This document shows positions 1 through 10,084 of a DNA stretch of 11,924 nt, in pieces. The translations under genes and the position numbers were made by a program. Source of the stretch: Inquilinus sp. (GTDB lineage: Bacteria > Pseudomonadota > Alphaproteobacteria > DSM-16000 > Inquilinaceae); contig JABDIP010000385.1 of assembly GCA_013003675.1 (NCBI GenBank), forward strand, positions 1-11,924, in the 5' to 3' direction. Position 1 is the first letter of the stretch; the number at the start of each line of letters is the position of its first letter. The notes beneath the pieces are model-generated. The model was not told where the DNA came from and did not search any database. It was given only the letters and a program-made list of their open reading frames with translations.

Positions 1-45
1 GGGCTGGAGACCGCGCACCAGTTCCACCGGTTTCTCAAGCGATAG
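1..45 (+). CDS. C-terminal end of an unidentified gene (cut by window edge)
   Basis: An open frame enters from the left edge and ends at TAG (43-45), giving the tail GLETAHQFHRFLKR. Only 14 residues are visible, so the product cannot be identified. The stop lies 14 bases before the kinase start with nothing promoter-like between, so this gene is probably the first known member of the same operon. Such kinases are sometimes preceded by a periplasmic substrate-binding protein that could act as sensor partner, but that is only a guess from context. Confidence 0.6.
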   Translation, partial: GLETAHQFHRFLKR

Positions 46-59
46 CCGGCGGACCGCCG

Positions 60-1930
<1,871 letters not shown>

Positions 1931-1934
<4 letters not shown>

Positions 1935-2296
1935 GCCGCCGCATCCTCATCGTCGAGGACCAGGAAGACAACCGGCGCATCCTGCGGGATACCTTCGGGC
2001 GGGCCGGGTTCGAGGTCATCGAGGCGGCCGGCGGCGAAGCGGCGCTGAGGCGGGCCCGCGAGGAGTCGCCGCACATCATCCTGATGGACGTGCAACTCCC
2101 CGACATCGACGGGTATTCGGTCGCCCGGCGAATTCGCGAGGTGCCGTCGCTGCGGGAGATCCCGATCATCGCTGTCACGTCCTTTGCCTTCACCGGCGAC
2201 GAGGAGCGGGCCCGGGAGGCGGGGTGCACCGCCTATGTCGCCAAGCCGATCAGCCCGCGGCGATTGCTGCAGCAGGTGATCGACCTCGTCGATTGA
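1931..2296 (+). CDS. single-domain response regulator (DivK-like receiver)
   Basis: The 121-residue product is one CheY-like receiver with no DNA-binding or enzymatic output domain. Visible key residues are the acidic pair Glu9/Asp10, phospho-acceptor Asp53 (LMDVQLPDIDG), Thr83 (IAVTSFA) and Lys105 followed by Pro106 (VAKPIS). The stretch after Thr83, FAFTGDEERAREAGCTAY, closely follows the pattern of the DivK family, which regulates partner kinases or phosphatases by protein contact. The start was chosen because the ATG at 1931 overlaps the kinase stop as ATGA and gives a standard receiver N terminus (MSRRILIVEDQ). An upstream in-frame start at 1850 would add unrelated residues inside the kinase gene. 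Translational coupling makes the preceding kinase its likely phosphate donor. It is probably not the chromosomal divK itself, which is usually not encoded with a transmembrane kinase in this arrangement, but that was not tested. Confidence 0.92.
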
Positions 2297-2313
2297 GCGA
2301 CCAACGGGTCGCT
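2296..2313. terminator. stem-loop at the end of the two-component operon
   Basis: A perfect 7-bp inverted repeat, AGCGACC / GGTCGCT, with a 4-base AACG loop begins on the last base of the response regulator stop codon. It also touches the stop codon of the LysR relic on the other strand. No T-run follows on either side, so termination is inferred from position and symmetry only. Confidence 0.4.
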
Positions 2314-2443
2314 ACATGCCCGCCCGCAGCCAGTAGGAAGGCTGGCCCACGGTCTCCACCAGGAAATCGACGAAGGCGCGCACCTTCGGCGACAGATGGC
2401 GACTGGCCGGGTAGACCGCATAGACGTTTCGGTTGTCCGCCTC
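2312..2443 (-). pseudogene. C-terminal relic of a LysR-family transcriptional regulator
   Basis: Read on the minus strand, 43 codons ending in TAG (2312-2314) encode a tail containing YAVYPASRHLSPKVRAFVD and ending in WLRAGM. This is the characteristic last segment of the LysR substrate-binding domain (Y-x-x-x-P-S-R-x-x-x-P-K-V-R-x-F-x-D-F). A normal LysR protein has about 300 residues. Here the frame stays open a little further upstream, but the residues stop resembling the family near position 2443, and the GST gene occupies the DNA beyond 2518. No helix-turn-helix part is visible in any frame nearby. The simplest reading is a truncated regulator left after a deletion or rearrangement. The codons are still GC-rich and the segment carries no internal stop, so the loss may be recent or the tail too short to show decay. 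Confidence 0.75.
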
Positions 2444-2517
2444 GTGTGCCTCCCGCCGGGGCACCTTCGAACCCAGCCGTGGCCGCTGCGGGTGCGACGC
2501 GATAGACTGTGGCGGCC

Positions 2518-3186
2518 ATGCGAACGCTGCTGCATCTGTGGTTGTCGGCCCCGTGCCGCATCGTCCGGGTCGCCCTGGCGGAGAAGGCGCTCGAGGCGTC
2601 GCTGAAGGTCGAGAAGGTCTGGGAGCGGCGCCCGGAATTCCTCAAGCTGAGCCCGGCCGGCGAGGTGCCGGTGTTGATCGAGCCCGACGGCACGACGCTG
2701 ACCGACGCCTGGGTGATCAACGAATATCTCGACGAGGTCTACCCGGAACCGTCGCTGCTCGGCGACGATCCGGTGGCGCGGGCGGAAACCCGCCGTCTGC
2801 TGGTCTGGTTCGATCGCCGATTCGCCCATGAGGTGACCGAAAACCTTGCCGGCGAGAAGATCATGAAGCGCTTCCTCGGCCTCGGCGAGCCGGATTCCGA
2901 CGCGATCCGCGCCGGCCGGGCGAACATCCACTACCACCTCGACTACATCGCCTATCTCGCCGAACAGCGGAACTGGCTGGCCGGCGAGAGGTTCGGCCTG
3001 GCCGACATCGCCGCCGGCGCCCATCTCTCGGTGGTCGACTATATCGGCGACGTGCCCTGGGACGAGCATCCGGCCGCCAAGGACTGGTATGCCCGGATCA
3101 AGTCGCGGCCCAGCTTCCGGCCGTTGCTGGCCGACCAAATCCCCGGCGTCCCCCCGCCGCGGCACTACGCCGATCTGGATTTCTGA
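2518..3186 (+). CDS. glutathione S-transferase family protein
   Basis: The 222-residue product has the two-domain cytosolic GST layout. The N-terminal thioredoxin-like part (about 1-80) includes LSAPCRIVRVALAEK near residues 9-23, GEVPVL with the expected cis-proline, and TDAWVINEYLDE. The helical C-terminal part holds WLAGERFGLADIAAG, the usual N-capping/hydrophobic staple region. GSTs conjugate or reduce substrates with glutathione in the cytoplasm; the substrate here cannot be told. One oddity: the position that normally reads ES (gamma-glutamyl binding) reads DA, so glutathione affinity may be altered. The ATG at 2518 was chosen because it begins directly at the first beta strand; an in-frame GTG at 2509 would add three residues. 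Neither start has a clear Shine-Dalgarno. In many alphaproteobacteria such a gene lies beside queG and an SDR gene. Here queG is absent and the SDR gene lies 2.3 kb away. Confidence 0.88.
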   Translation: MRTLLHLWLSAPCRIVRVALAEKALEASLKVEKVWERRPEFLKLSPAGEVPVLIEPDGTTLTDAWVINEYLDEVYPEPSLLGDDPVARAETRRLLVWFDRRFAHEVTENLAGEKIMKRFLGLGEPDSDAIRAGRANIHYHLDYIAYLAEQRNWLAGERFGLADIAAGAHLSVVDYIGDVPWDEHPAAKDWYARIKSRPSFRPLLADQIPGVPPPRHYADLDF

Positions 3187-3254
3187 GGCCGGCGCTGCCC
3201 GTTTGAGAGTTTCTGTTCGGATGGGATGACAATACGTCCTGACGACTCCCCTAC

Positions 3255-3343
3255 ACCGTCATCGCGAGCCGCGGGCGACGCGATCCAGGGCGGCCAGGGT
3301 TGGACTGGATTGCCGCGTCGCTGACGCTCCTCGCAATGACGGT
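3255..3343. repeat. palindromic intergenic repeat of the TCATTGCGAGGAGCG type
   Basis: The two ends form a long imperfect inverted repeat. The left arm starts ACCGTCATCGCGAGCCGCG and runs through GCGACGCGATCCAG. The right arm, read on the minus strand, starts ACCGTCATTGCGAGGAGCG and runs through GCGACGCGGCAATCCAG. A short spacer around 3290-3305 separates them, so RNA from either strand could fold into a long hairpin. Elements with this arm sequence are widespread between genes in alphaproteobacterial genomes, which is why it is called a repeat although only one copy is in the window. It lies between the convergent GST and sugar-dehydrogenase genes, a typical site. Confidence 0.75.
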
Positions 3344-3404
3344 TCTGGTGGTAGGCCGCGCGCTGTGGTGGCACATGCCTACTGCGGCCCGGTGAGGCCG
3401 TGGA

Positions 3405-3443
3405 GCGGGCCGGACCGACGGAGCCACTCCGGCGCCGGCCCGC
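3405..3443 (-). terminator. strong stem-loop after the sugar dehydrogenase gene
   Basis: A perfect 9-bp inverted repeat, GCGGGCCGG (3405-3413) and CCGGCCCGC (3435-3443), encloses a second perfect 5-bp stem, CGGAG / CTCCG, with a 3-base loop. It begins four bases past the dehydrogenase stop codon. No clear U-tract follows in the minus-strand direction, so it may work as a transcript-end stabiliser or a Rho-assisted terminator rather than a classic intrinsic one. Confidence 0.5.
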
Positions 3444-3447
3444 CGGG

Positions 3448-4602
3448 TCACCGCCCCTCGGCCGGGGTGATGCGCAGGATCTCGCCCTTGCGCTCGTCGG
3501 TGGCCACATAGACCGCGCCGCCGGGGCCGACCGCGACATCGCGGATCCTGCGATCCAAGGGCCGCAACAGGCGCTCTTCGGCGACCACGCGCTCGCCGTC
3601 GAGTTCCAGGCGGACCAGCGCCTGCGACCGCAGCCCGCCGATCAGCAGGTCCCCGGCCCAGGCGGGAAACGCCGCGCCCCGGTAAAACACCATGCCGGAC
3701 GGCGCGATCACCGGGGTCCAAGTGACCAGCGGATCGGCCATGCCCGCGGCCTGCCGGCGTCCGGTGCCGACCGCGCTGCCGTCATAGTTGACGCCGTGCG
3801 AGACCACCGGCCAGCCGTAATTGACGCCGGCCCGGGCGATGTTGATCTCGTCGCCGCCCCTCGGCCCGTGCTCGATCTCCCACAACTCGCCGGTTTCCGG
3901 ATGGATCGCCGCGCCCTGGATGTTGCGGTGGCCGTAGGACCAGATTTCCGGCCGCGCGCCGGCGCGGCCGAGGAACGGGTTGTCGCCGGGGATCGAACCG
4001 TCCTCGTTGAGCCGGACGATCTTGCCGAGCAGCGAGTCCAGGTCCTGGGCCTGGGTGCGGTATCGGGCATCCGAGCGCTCGCCGGTGGTGACAAACAACC
4101 GGCCGGCGCCGTCGAAGACCAGTCGCGAGCCATAGTGCTTGGTGCTGCGCACCTTGGGCTCCTGCCGGAAGAGCACCTCGACATCCTCCAGCCGGGCGCC
4201 ATCGGCGCTGAGCCGGCCGCGGGCGGCGGCGGTCGAGTTGGCGCCGCCGTCGCCGGGTTCCGCATAGGTCAGGTAGATCAGCCGGTTGGCGGCGAAGTCC
4301 GGGTGCACGGCGACGTCCAGCAACCCGCCCTGGCCGCGGGCATCCACCTCGGGCAGCCCGGCGACCGGGTCGGAGATCTGCCCGTCGGCGGCCACCAGGC
4401 GCAGCCGGCCGGGCCGCTCGGTCACCACTATGCGCCCGTCCGGCAGGAAGTCGATGGCCCAGGGGTGGGACAGGCCCTCGGCCAGCGTCGCCACGCGGAT
4501 CGCGCCGGTCTCGGTGGCGAAGATCCGGTCGACGGCATCGGCCGGGGAGCAGGCGCCAAGCGCAGCCCCCATCAGCGCCAGGGTCCACCGGGTTCGTCTC
4601 AT
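3448..4602 (-). CDS. PQQ-dependent sugar dehydrogenase, lipoprotein form (aldose sugar dehydrogenase-like)
   Basis: The 384-residue protein belongs to the soluble glucose/sorbosone dehydrogenase beta-propeller family, close in motif to E. coli YliI (Asd), which oxidises aldose sugars with PQQ in the periplasm. Family motifs include GLSHPWAIDFLPDGRIVVTE near residues 43-62, GQGGLLDVAVHPDF (90-103), KHYGSRLVFDGAGRLFVTTGE with the presumed catalytic base His156, EIWSYGHRNIQG, EHGPRGGDEIN, NYGWPVVSHGVNY, and a C-terminal propeller closure ending near YVATDERKGEILRI. The N terminus MRRTRWTLALMGAALGAC carries a lipobox (LGAC, Cys18), so it should be membrane-anchored rather than free. ATG 4602 was chosen because a strong GAGGAGG lies just upstream; the longer open frame back to 4815 runs into the TPR gene without homology. 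It follows the TPR gene by 98 bases on the same strand. No PQQ synthesis genes are in the window. Confidence 0.9.
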   Translation of the reverse strand: MRRTRWTLALMGAALGACSPADAVDRIFATETGAIRVATLAEGLSHPWAIDFLPDGRIVVTERPGRLRLVAADGQISDPVAGLPEVDARGQGGLLDVAVHPDFAANRLIYLTYAEPGDGGANSTAAARGRLSADGARLEDVEVLFRQEPKVRSTKHYGSRLVFDGAGRLFVTTGERSDARYRTQAQDLDSLLGKIVRLNEDGSIPGDNPFLGRAGARPEIWSYGHRNIQGAAIHPETGELWEIEHGPRGGDEINIARAGVNYGWPVVSHGVNYDGSAVGTGRRQAAGMADPLVTWTPVIAPSGMVFYRGAAFPAWAGDLLIGGLRSQALVRLELDGERVVAEERLLRPLDRRIRDVAVGPGGAVYVATDERKGEILRITPAEGR

Positions 4603-4700
4603 CACACCCTCCTCGGCCAATCGGCGGCGGCATGCCGGCCCGTGACAGGGATCTGGTGCACCGGCGCGAAATGTCGCCCCGCCGCGACGATTTTTCCCGA

Positions 4701-5450
4701 TCAGGGCTGGCGCGCCAGGTTGCGCCGGGCGCTGCCCGCTGCGGCGCTGTCCGGGGCGAGCGCGATCGCCTGATGCCAGTCGCGCGCCGCCGCCGCGGCG
4801 TCGCCCTGCAGCCACCGGATGTTACCGCGCTCCAGGAACGCCTCCGGGTTGCCGGGCGCCAACGCGACCGCCTGCTCCGCCTCGCCGAGCGCCGCGGCCA
4901 ACTCGCCGCGAAAACGCAGCGCGCCGGCCCGCAGCACCGGCACCTCCGGATGCGCCGGGTCCAGCGCCGCCGCCCGGTCCAGATCCGCAAGGACGGAATC
5001 GTAATCCTCCCGCGCGGCATGGGCGTAAGCGCGCGCGACATAATAATCGGCCCGTTCGGGGTCGAGGCCGATGGCGAGGGCGAAGTCGGTCAGCGCCTCC
5101 AGCGTTTCGCCCGCCAGCAGCCAGGCGCGGCCGGCCTGCTCGTAGAGGCTGGCGGTCAGACCCCGGTCGACGCCGCCGATCTCCGCCGCCAGTTCGTCGA
5201 AAGCGAGTGCCGCCTCTTCATAGCGGCGCAGCGTGAACAGCGCGCTCGCGGCGCAATGACGGGCAGCGTTGCCGCCGCCCAGCTCCTCCCAGCTCCGCGC
5301 CGAGTCGAGCGCTTCGGTCGGCGCCCGGGCGGCCAGGGTCAGGCACGCCGCGTACTCGGCCGCATGGTCGACCGCCGCGCCGGCGGGGGCGCCGAGATTG
5401 GCGGCCAGCAGCACGGCGATCGCGGCAGGCGGTGTCTTGTTCGAAAACAT
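4701..5450 (-). CDS. secreted tetratricopeptide-repeat protein
   Basis: The 249-residue product starts with a signal peptide (MFSNKTPPAAIAVLLAANLG, probable cleavage after APAGAA near residue 26). The rest is alanine-rich helical repeats. Clear TPR units occupy roughly residues 125-245, for example AGRAWLLAGETLEALTDFAL with AIGLDPERADYYVARAYAHA, then DYDSVLADLDRAAALDPAHP, and EFLERGNIRW-like and GDAAAAARDWHQAIALAPDS segments. TPR arrays hold proteins together; no catalytic motif is visible, so the partner is unknown. ATG 5450 was chosen because it gives the signal peptide, although the frame stays open far upstream across the divergent SDR gene. It is the first gene of a likely two-gene unit with the sugar dehydrogenase, and it diverges from the SDR gene across only 54 bases that must hold both promoters. 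Confidence 0.83.
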   Translation of the reverse strand: MFSNKTPPAAIAVLLAANLGAPAGAAVDHAAEYAACLTLAARAPTEALDSARSWEELGGGNAARHCAASALFTLRRYEEAALAFDELAAEIGGVDRGLTASLYEQAGRAWLLAGETLEALTDFALAIGLDPERADYYVARAYAHAAREDYDSVLADLDRAAALDPAHPEVPVLRAGALRFRGELAAALGEAEQAVALAPGNPEAFLERGNIRWLQGDAAAAARDWHQAIALAPDSAAAGSARRNLARQP

Positions 5451-5504
5451 GGCGAGCCGTACTGTCGCCGCCGCGCGCGACCGATGCAAGAGAGGCCATG
5501 CCGC

Positions 5505-6397
5505 ATGCCCCGTCTGTTCTGTTTCGGCCTGGGCTATTCCGCCGAGGCGCTGATCGCACGGCTGCCGGAGGGCTGGCGTGTCGCCGGCACCTGCCGCACC
5601 GAGGACAAGCGGGCGCGGTTGGCGGACCGCGGGATCGAGGCGCATCTGTTCGATCGCGGCCGGCCGCTCGACGCTCCGGCGTCGGCCCTCGCCGGCACCA
5701 CCCATCTGCTGAGCTCGGTGCCGCCGGATGCCGCCGGCGACCCGGTGCTCGATCATCATGCGACGGACATCGCGGCACTGGCCGGGGCGAAGCCGGCGCC
5801 CGGCTGGGTCGGCTATCTGTCGACCACCGGTGTCTATGGCGACCGCCAGGGCGGCTGGGTCGACGAGGGCGCGGCGCTGCGGCCGACCGGCGAACGGGGC
5901 CGGCGGCGCGTGGCGGCGGAGCGCGGCTGGCTGGACCTCGGCCGCGACAGCGGGCTGGTGGTGCACCTGTTCCGGCTCGCCGGCATCTACGGCCCCGGCC
6001 GCAGCGCGCTCGATACCGTCCGGCGCGGCGCTGCGCGGCGGATCGACAAGCCGGGCCAGGTGTTCAGCCGCATCCATGTCGACGACATCGCCGCCGTCCT
6101 GCGCGCCTCGATGGCGCGGCCCGACCCGGGAACCGCCTACAACTGCGCCGACGACGACCCGGCCCCGCCGGCCGAGGTGATCGCCCATGCCTGCGCCCTG
6201 CTCGGCATCGAGCCGCCGCCGCTGGTGCCGTTCGAAAAGGCCGATCTATCGCCGATGGCGCGCAGCTTCTACGCCGACAACAAGCGCGTCTCCAACCGGC
6301 GGATCAAGGAAGATCTGGGCGTGCGGCTCGCCTATCCCGGCTATCGCGACGGATTGGCGGCGCTGATGGAGGCGGCGCGGCGCGGGCGCGAGCCCGT

Positions 6398-6401
<4 letters not shown>
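5505..6401 (+). CDS. SDR/epimerase-fold oxidoreductase, YeeZ-like
   Basis: The 298-residue protein has an N-terminal Rossmann motif, LFCFGLGYSAEAL (Gly8, Gly10, Ala13), and a segment YLSTTGVYGDRQGGWVDE near 104-121 typical of NAD(P)-binding epimerase-like proteins of the E. coli YeeZ group. RIHVDDIAAVL and YNCADDDPAPPAEVI are also characteristic. The usual extended-SDR YxxxK dyad is not present after Tyr111 (YGDRQ), as in other members of this group, so its reaction is unknown. ATG 5505 was preferred to an in-frame ATG at 5484 because an AGAGG sequence (5491-5495) sits 9 bases before it and the Rossmann strand begins at once. The gene ends tail-to-tail with lepA. In many alphaproteobacteria this gene sits beside a GST gene, matching the GST at 2518 here. 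Confidence 0.86.
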
Positions 6402-8206
<1,805 letters not shown>

Positions 8207-8230
8207 GGGCCATCAAGGGGTTGGCCGCCG

Positions 8231-8270
8231 GGCGGCGGGTGGGTCGCGCGGAAAATAGGGGCCCGCCGCC
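8231..8270 (-). terminator. inverted repeat between the DUF3179 gene and lepA
   Basis: A perfect 9-bp inverted repeat, GGCGGCGGG (8231-8239) and CCCGCCGCC (8262-8270), encloses a 22-base loop. It lies downstream of the DUF3179 stop and about 25 bases upstream of the lepA start on the same strand. It could terminate the DUF3179 transcript, or it could be a leader structure affecting lepA. It has no U-tract on the minus strand, and the loop holds a TATTTT that might be part of a lepA promoter. Function uncertain. Confidence 0.35.
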
Positions 8271-8315
8271 GCGCTGGCAACGGCGCGATAGGCGTCGGCC
8301 GGCCGGGTGGAAGTC

Positions 8316-9734
8316 TCAGTCTGTCGGCACGCTGCCCGGGGCGAAGAGCGGGGTGCCGCCGCCGACCCGGTCGGCCCAGGCGAACCAGGAGGCGGTGGGC
8401 CCGGCCAGGCGCGGCAGGGCGGCGCCGTTCGGGCCCTGCAACGCCGCCTCGGTCACCCGCCACACGCCCTGCTCGCCGGCGAACAGCACCAGCGGCGAAC
8501 TGGTCGCCTGAAAGGCCTGGCCGTCGCGCCGATAGGCGCGCACGGTCCGGTCGCGGGCATTGCCCAGCAGCACCAGCCCGGCGCCGTTCAGATCGTCGTT
8601 GATCACCGTGTCGTCGGCGAAGGCGGTGAGCGGCCAGGCCTTATCCCCCTCCGGCAGGCGCAGCCCGAACACCAGATCCTTCGGCGCCATGCGGAAATCG
8701 GCGATCGCCACCGGAAAGGCGGGGCTGTCGCTCTCAGCATAGCCGGCATCGGCGGCGCCCGGCAGATAGGCGTGGCCGAATCCGGTCTCGATCGACAACA
8801 CGCTGGTTTCCGGATGCCGGATCCGCCAGTCCGACCAGCGGGTGAGGGTCAGCGGCAGCGGCGTCAGCCGGAGATCGGAACCGGCGAGCGGCCCGGCCAG
8901 GGGCTGCCCGAGCAACGGGTCCCATAGCGACCCGCCCTCGCCGTCCACCATCAGCATGGTCGAGCGGTAGACGAGGCCGGACCCGCGAAACTTCAGCGGC
9001 GGCGCCTGGCCGTCCATGGCCGTGCCATAGAGCGCCGCGGTGCCCGACAACGGGCAATGGACCAGCGTGACCGGCCGGCCGCCGACGAAATCGTTGAGGA
9101 TCTCGTGCCAGTCCATGATCTTCAGGGGATAGGCACGGGCATGGCCGTCGAACTCGACGCCGAAGACGAAATCGTCGCCGTTCATGAACCCGGCCTCGGA
9201 ACCGACGACCAGCGCCGGGTCGGTCAGCGCGCGGATGGCGTCGACCTTGACCCCGCGCCAGGTGATTTCCTCCAGCCGAACCGTGCGCAACTGCTCGCCG
9301 CTGGCGAGCAGGCGGTGGAACTGCAGATCGATCCGCGACAGCACGTCCAGCTTCAGCCGGGCAAAGCTGACATGCGGCCGGACCTCGGGATGGGTCTGCT
9401 GCCAGACCATCCAGTCGTCCCAACTCGACGCCTGGCTATTGCCGGTCAGCGCCGCCAGCAGCTGGTCGGTCTCGCGGCCGAGCGGACCATAGCGCCGGGC
9501 CAGGATCAGCCCCGGCACCGCATCGGCGCGGCCGAGCCGGCCCAGGCCGATCAGCGCCTCGCGGGCTTGGCGCGGCGTGCCGAACACCGTCATCCGGGCC
9601 AGTCGATAGACATCGCCGCTCGGATCGATGTCGCGCGCCGCCGCCCCGGCCGACCAGGCAGGCACGGCGCCGATCGCCAACAGCCCGGTCAGCAACGCCC
9701 GCCGATCGAGACGGCCACCGGCGAGGCGTCTCAT
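8316..9734 (-). CDS. exported DUF3179-domain protein with HEAT-like N-terminal region
   Basis: The 472-residue product starts with a probable export signal, MRRLAGGRLDRRALLTGLLA, with a twin-arginine-like DRRALL before a hydrophobic stretch and a likely cleavage near AGAAA (about residue 33). Residues about 40-145 look like short HEAT-type helical pairs (ARMTVFGTPRQAREALIGLG, RLGRADAVPGLILARRYG). The remainder is a DUF3179 domain: GFMNGDDFVFGVEFDGHARA, YPLKIMDWHEILNDFVGGRP, VTLVHCPLSG, FRGSGLVYRSTMLMVD, GGSLWDPLLGQPLAGPLAG. No function is established for this family. The usual CPLCG motif reads CPLSG here (Cys227, Ser230), losing one cysteine. ATG 9734 was chosen for the signal peptide; a GTG at 9782 would add 16 residues. 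It diverges from the diheme cytochrome gene and precedes lepA. Confidence 0.85.
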   Translation of the reverse strand: MRRLAGGRLDRRALLTGLLAIGAVPAWSAGAAARDIDPSGDVYRLARMTVFGTPRQAREALIGLGRLGRADAVPGLILARRYGPLGRETDQLLAALTGNSQASSWDDWMVWQQTHPEVRPHVSFARLKLDVLSRIDLQFHRLLASGEQLRTVRLEEITWRGVKVDAIRALTDPALVVGSEAGFMNGDDFVFGVEFDGHARAYPLKIMDWHEILNDFVGGRPVTLVHCPLSGTAALYGTAMDGQAPPLKFRGSGLVYRSTMLMVDGEGGSLWDPLLGQPLAGPLAGSDLRLTPLPLTLTRWSDWRIRHPETSVLSIETGFGHAYLPGAADAGYAESDSPAFPVAIADFRMAPKDLVFGLRLPEGDKAWPLTAFADDTVINDDLNGAGLVLLGNARDRTVRAYRRDGQAFQATSSPLVLFAGEQGVWRVTEAALQGPNGAALPRLAGPTASWFAWADRVGGGTPLFAPGSVPTD

Positions 9735-10084
9735 CGCGATCTCGAGAGGGGCGTGAGTGTGACGGGCAACGGAGTGCTCCACCTAGGTTCCCGCAAGGCT
9801 ATGCGTCCGCCGACAATGATGCGTTAAGCGGCTGCCGGCCAGCGTGGTCGGCCAAGTCGAAGGCGACAACCTCCGCGAAAAGGATGGCAATCCTGTGAGC
9901 AAGTCGCCCTACGCCGTGTCGTTGCCGTCAATCTGGCCGGATCGGGCCTCCTAATGGAACATTGAGGCAGTTTTCAGTGCTCCTTCTTTCCATTTCTGTC
10001 GTCTTGCCCTACCGTGGGGTATTCCCCCGTCGAACTTTTTTCAATCGGACCCGCGGTTCCCTCGTGTCGGGCCAAGGAGACGAC
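9735..10084. other. 350-base divergent intergenic region (DUF3179 gene / diheme cytochrome)
   Basis: This gap must hold the promoters of both flanking genes, but no convincing -35/-10 pair was found. It contains an open frame at 9844-9954 (GTG to TAA, 36 codons) with mostly G/C third positions and no recognisable product, listed as a finding. From about 9960 the base composition becomes more T-rich (CTTCTTTCCATTTCTGTC), unlike the surrounding genes. A weak 4-bp hairpin, GGGG-TATTC-CCCC (10016-10028), is followed by a T6 run near 10035, a possible weak attenuator in the leader of the cytochrome gene. A TTG at 9962 is in frame with the cytochrome gene, but the extra residues look non-coding. 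Confidence 0.5.
10074..10079 (+). promoter_or_regulatory. Shine-Dalgarno deciding the diheme cytochrome start
   Basis: AAGGAG lies 5 bases before the ATG at 10085. It is the strongest ribosome site in this part of the window and favours this start over the longer frame that opens with TTG at 9962. Confidence 0.75.

Noticed and set aside
3400..4773. 457-codon plus-strand frame opposite the sugar dehydrogenase
   Set aside because: It is antisense to a gene with clear family motifs, and its translation has no recognisable domain.
10016..10040. Intrinsic terminator (GGGG-TATTC-CCCC plus T6) before the cytochrome gene
   Set aside because: The stem has only four strong pairs and the T-run starts several bases after it, so it is too weak to list as a terminator.
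9962..10084. N-terminal extension of the diheme cytochrome from a TTG
   Set aside because: The internal ATG at 10085 has an AAGGAG and a signal peptide. The extension is T-rich and does not look coding.
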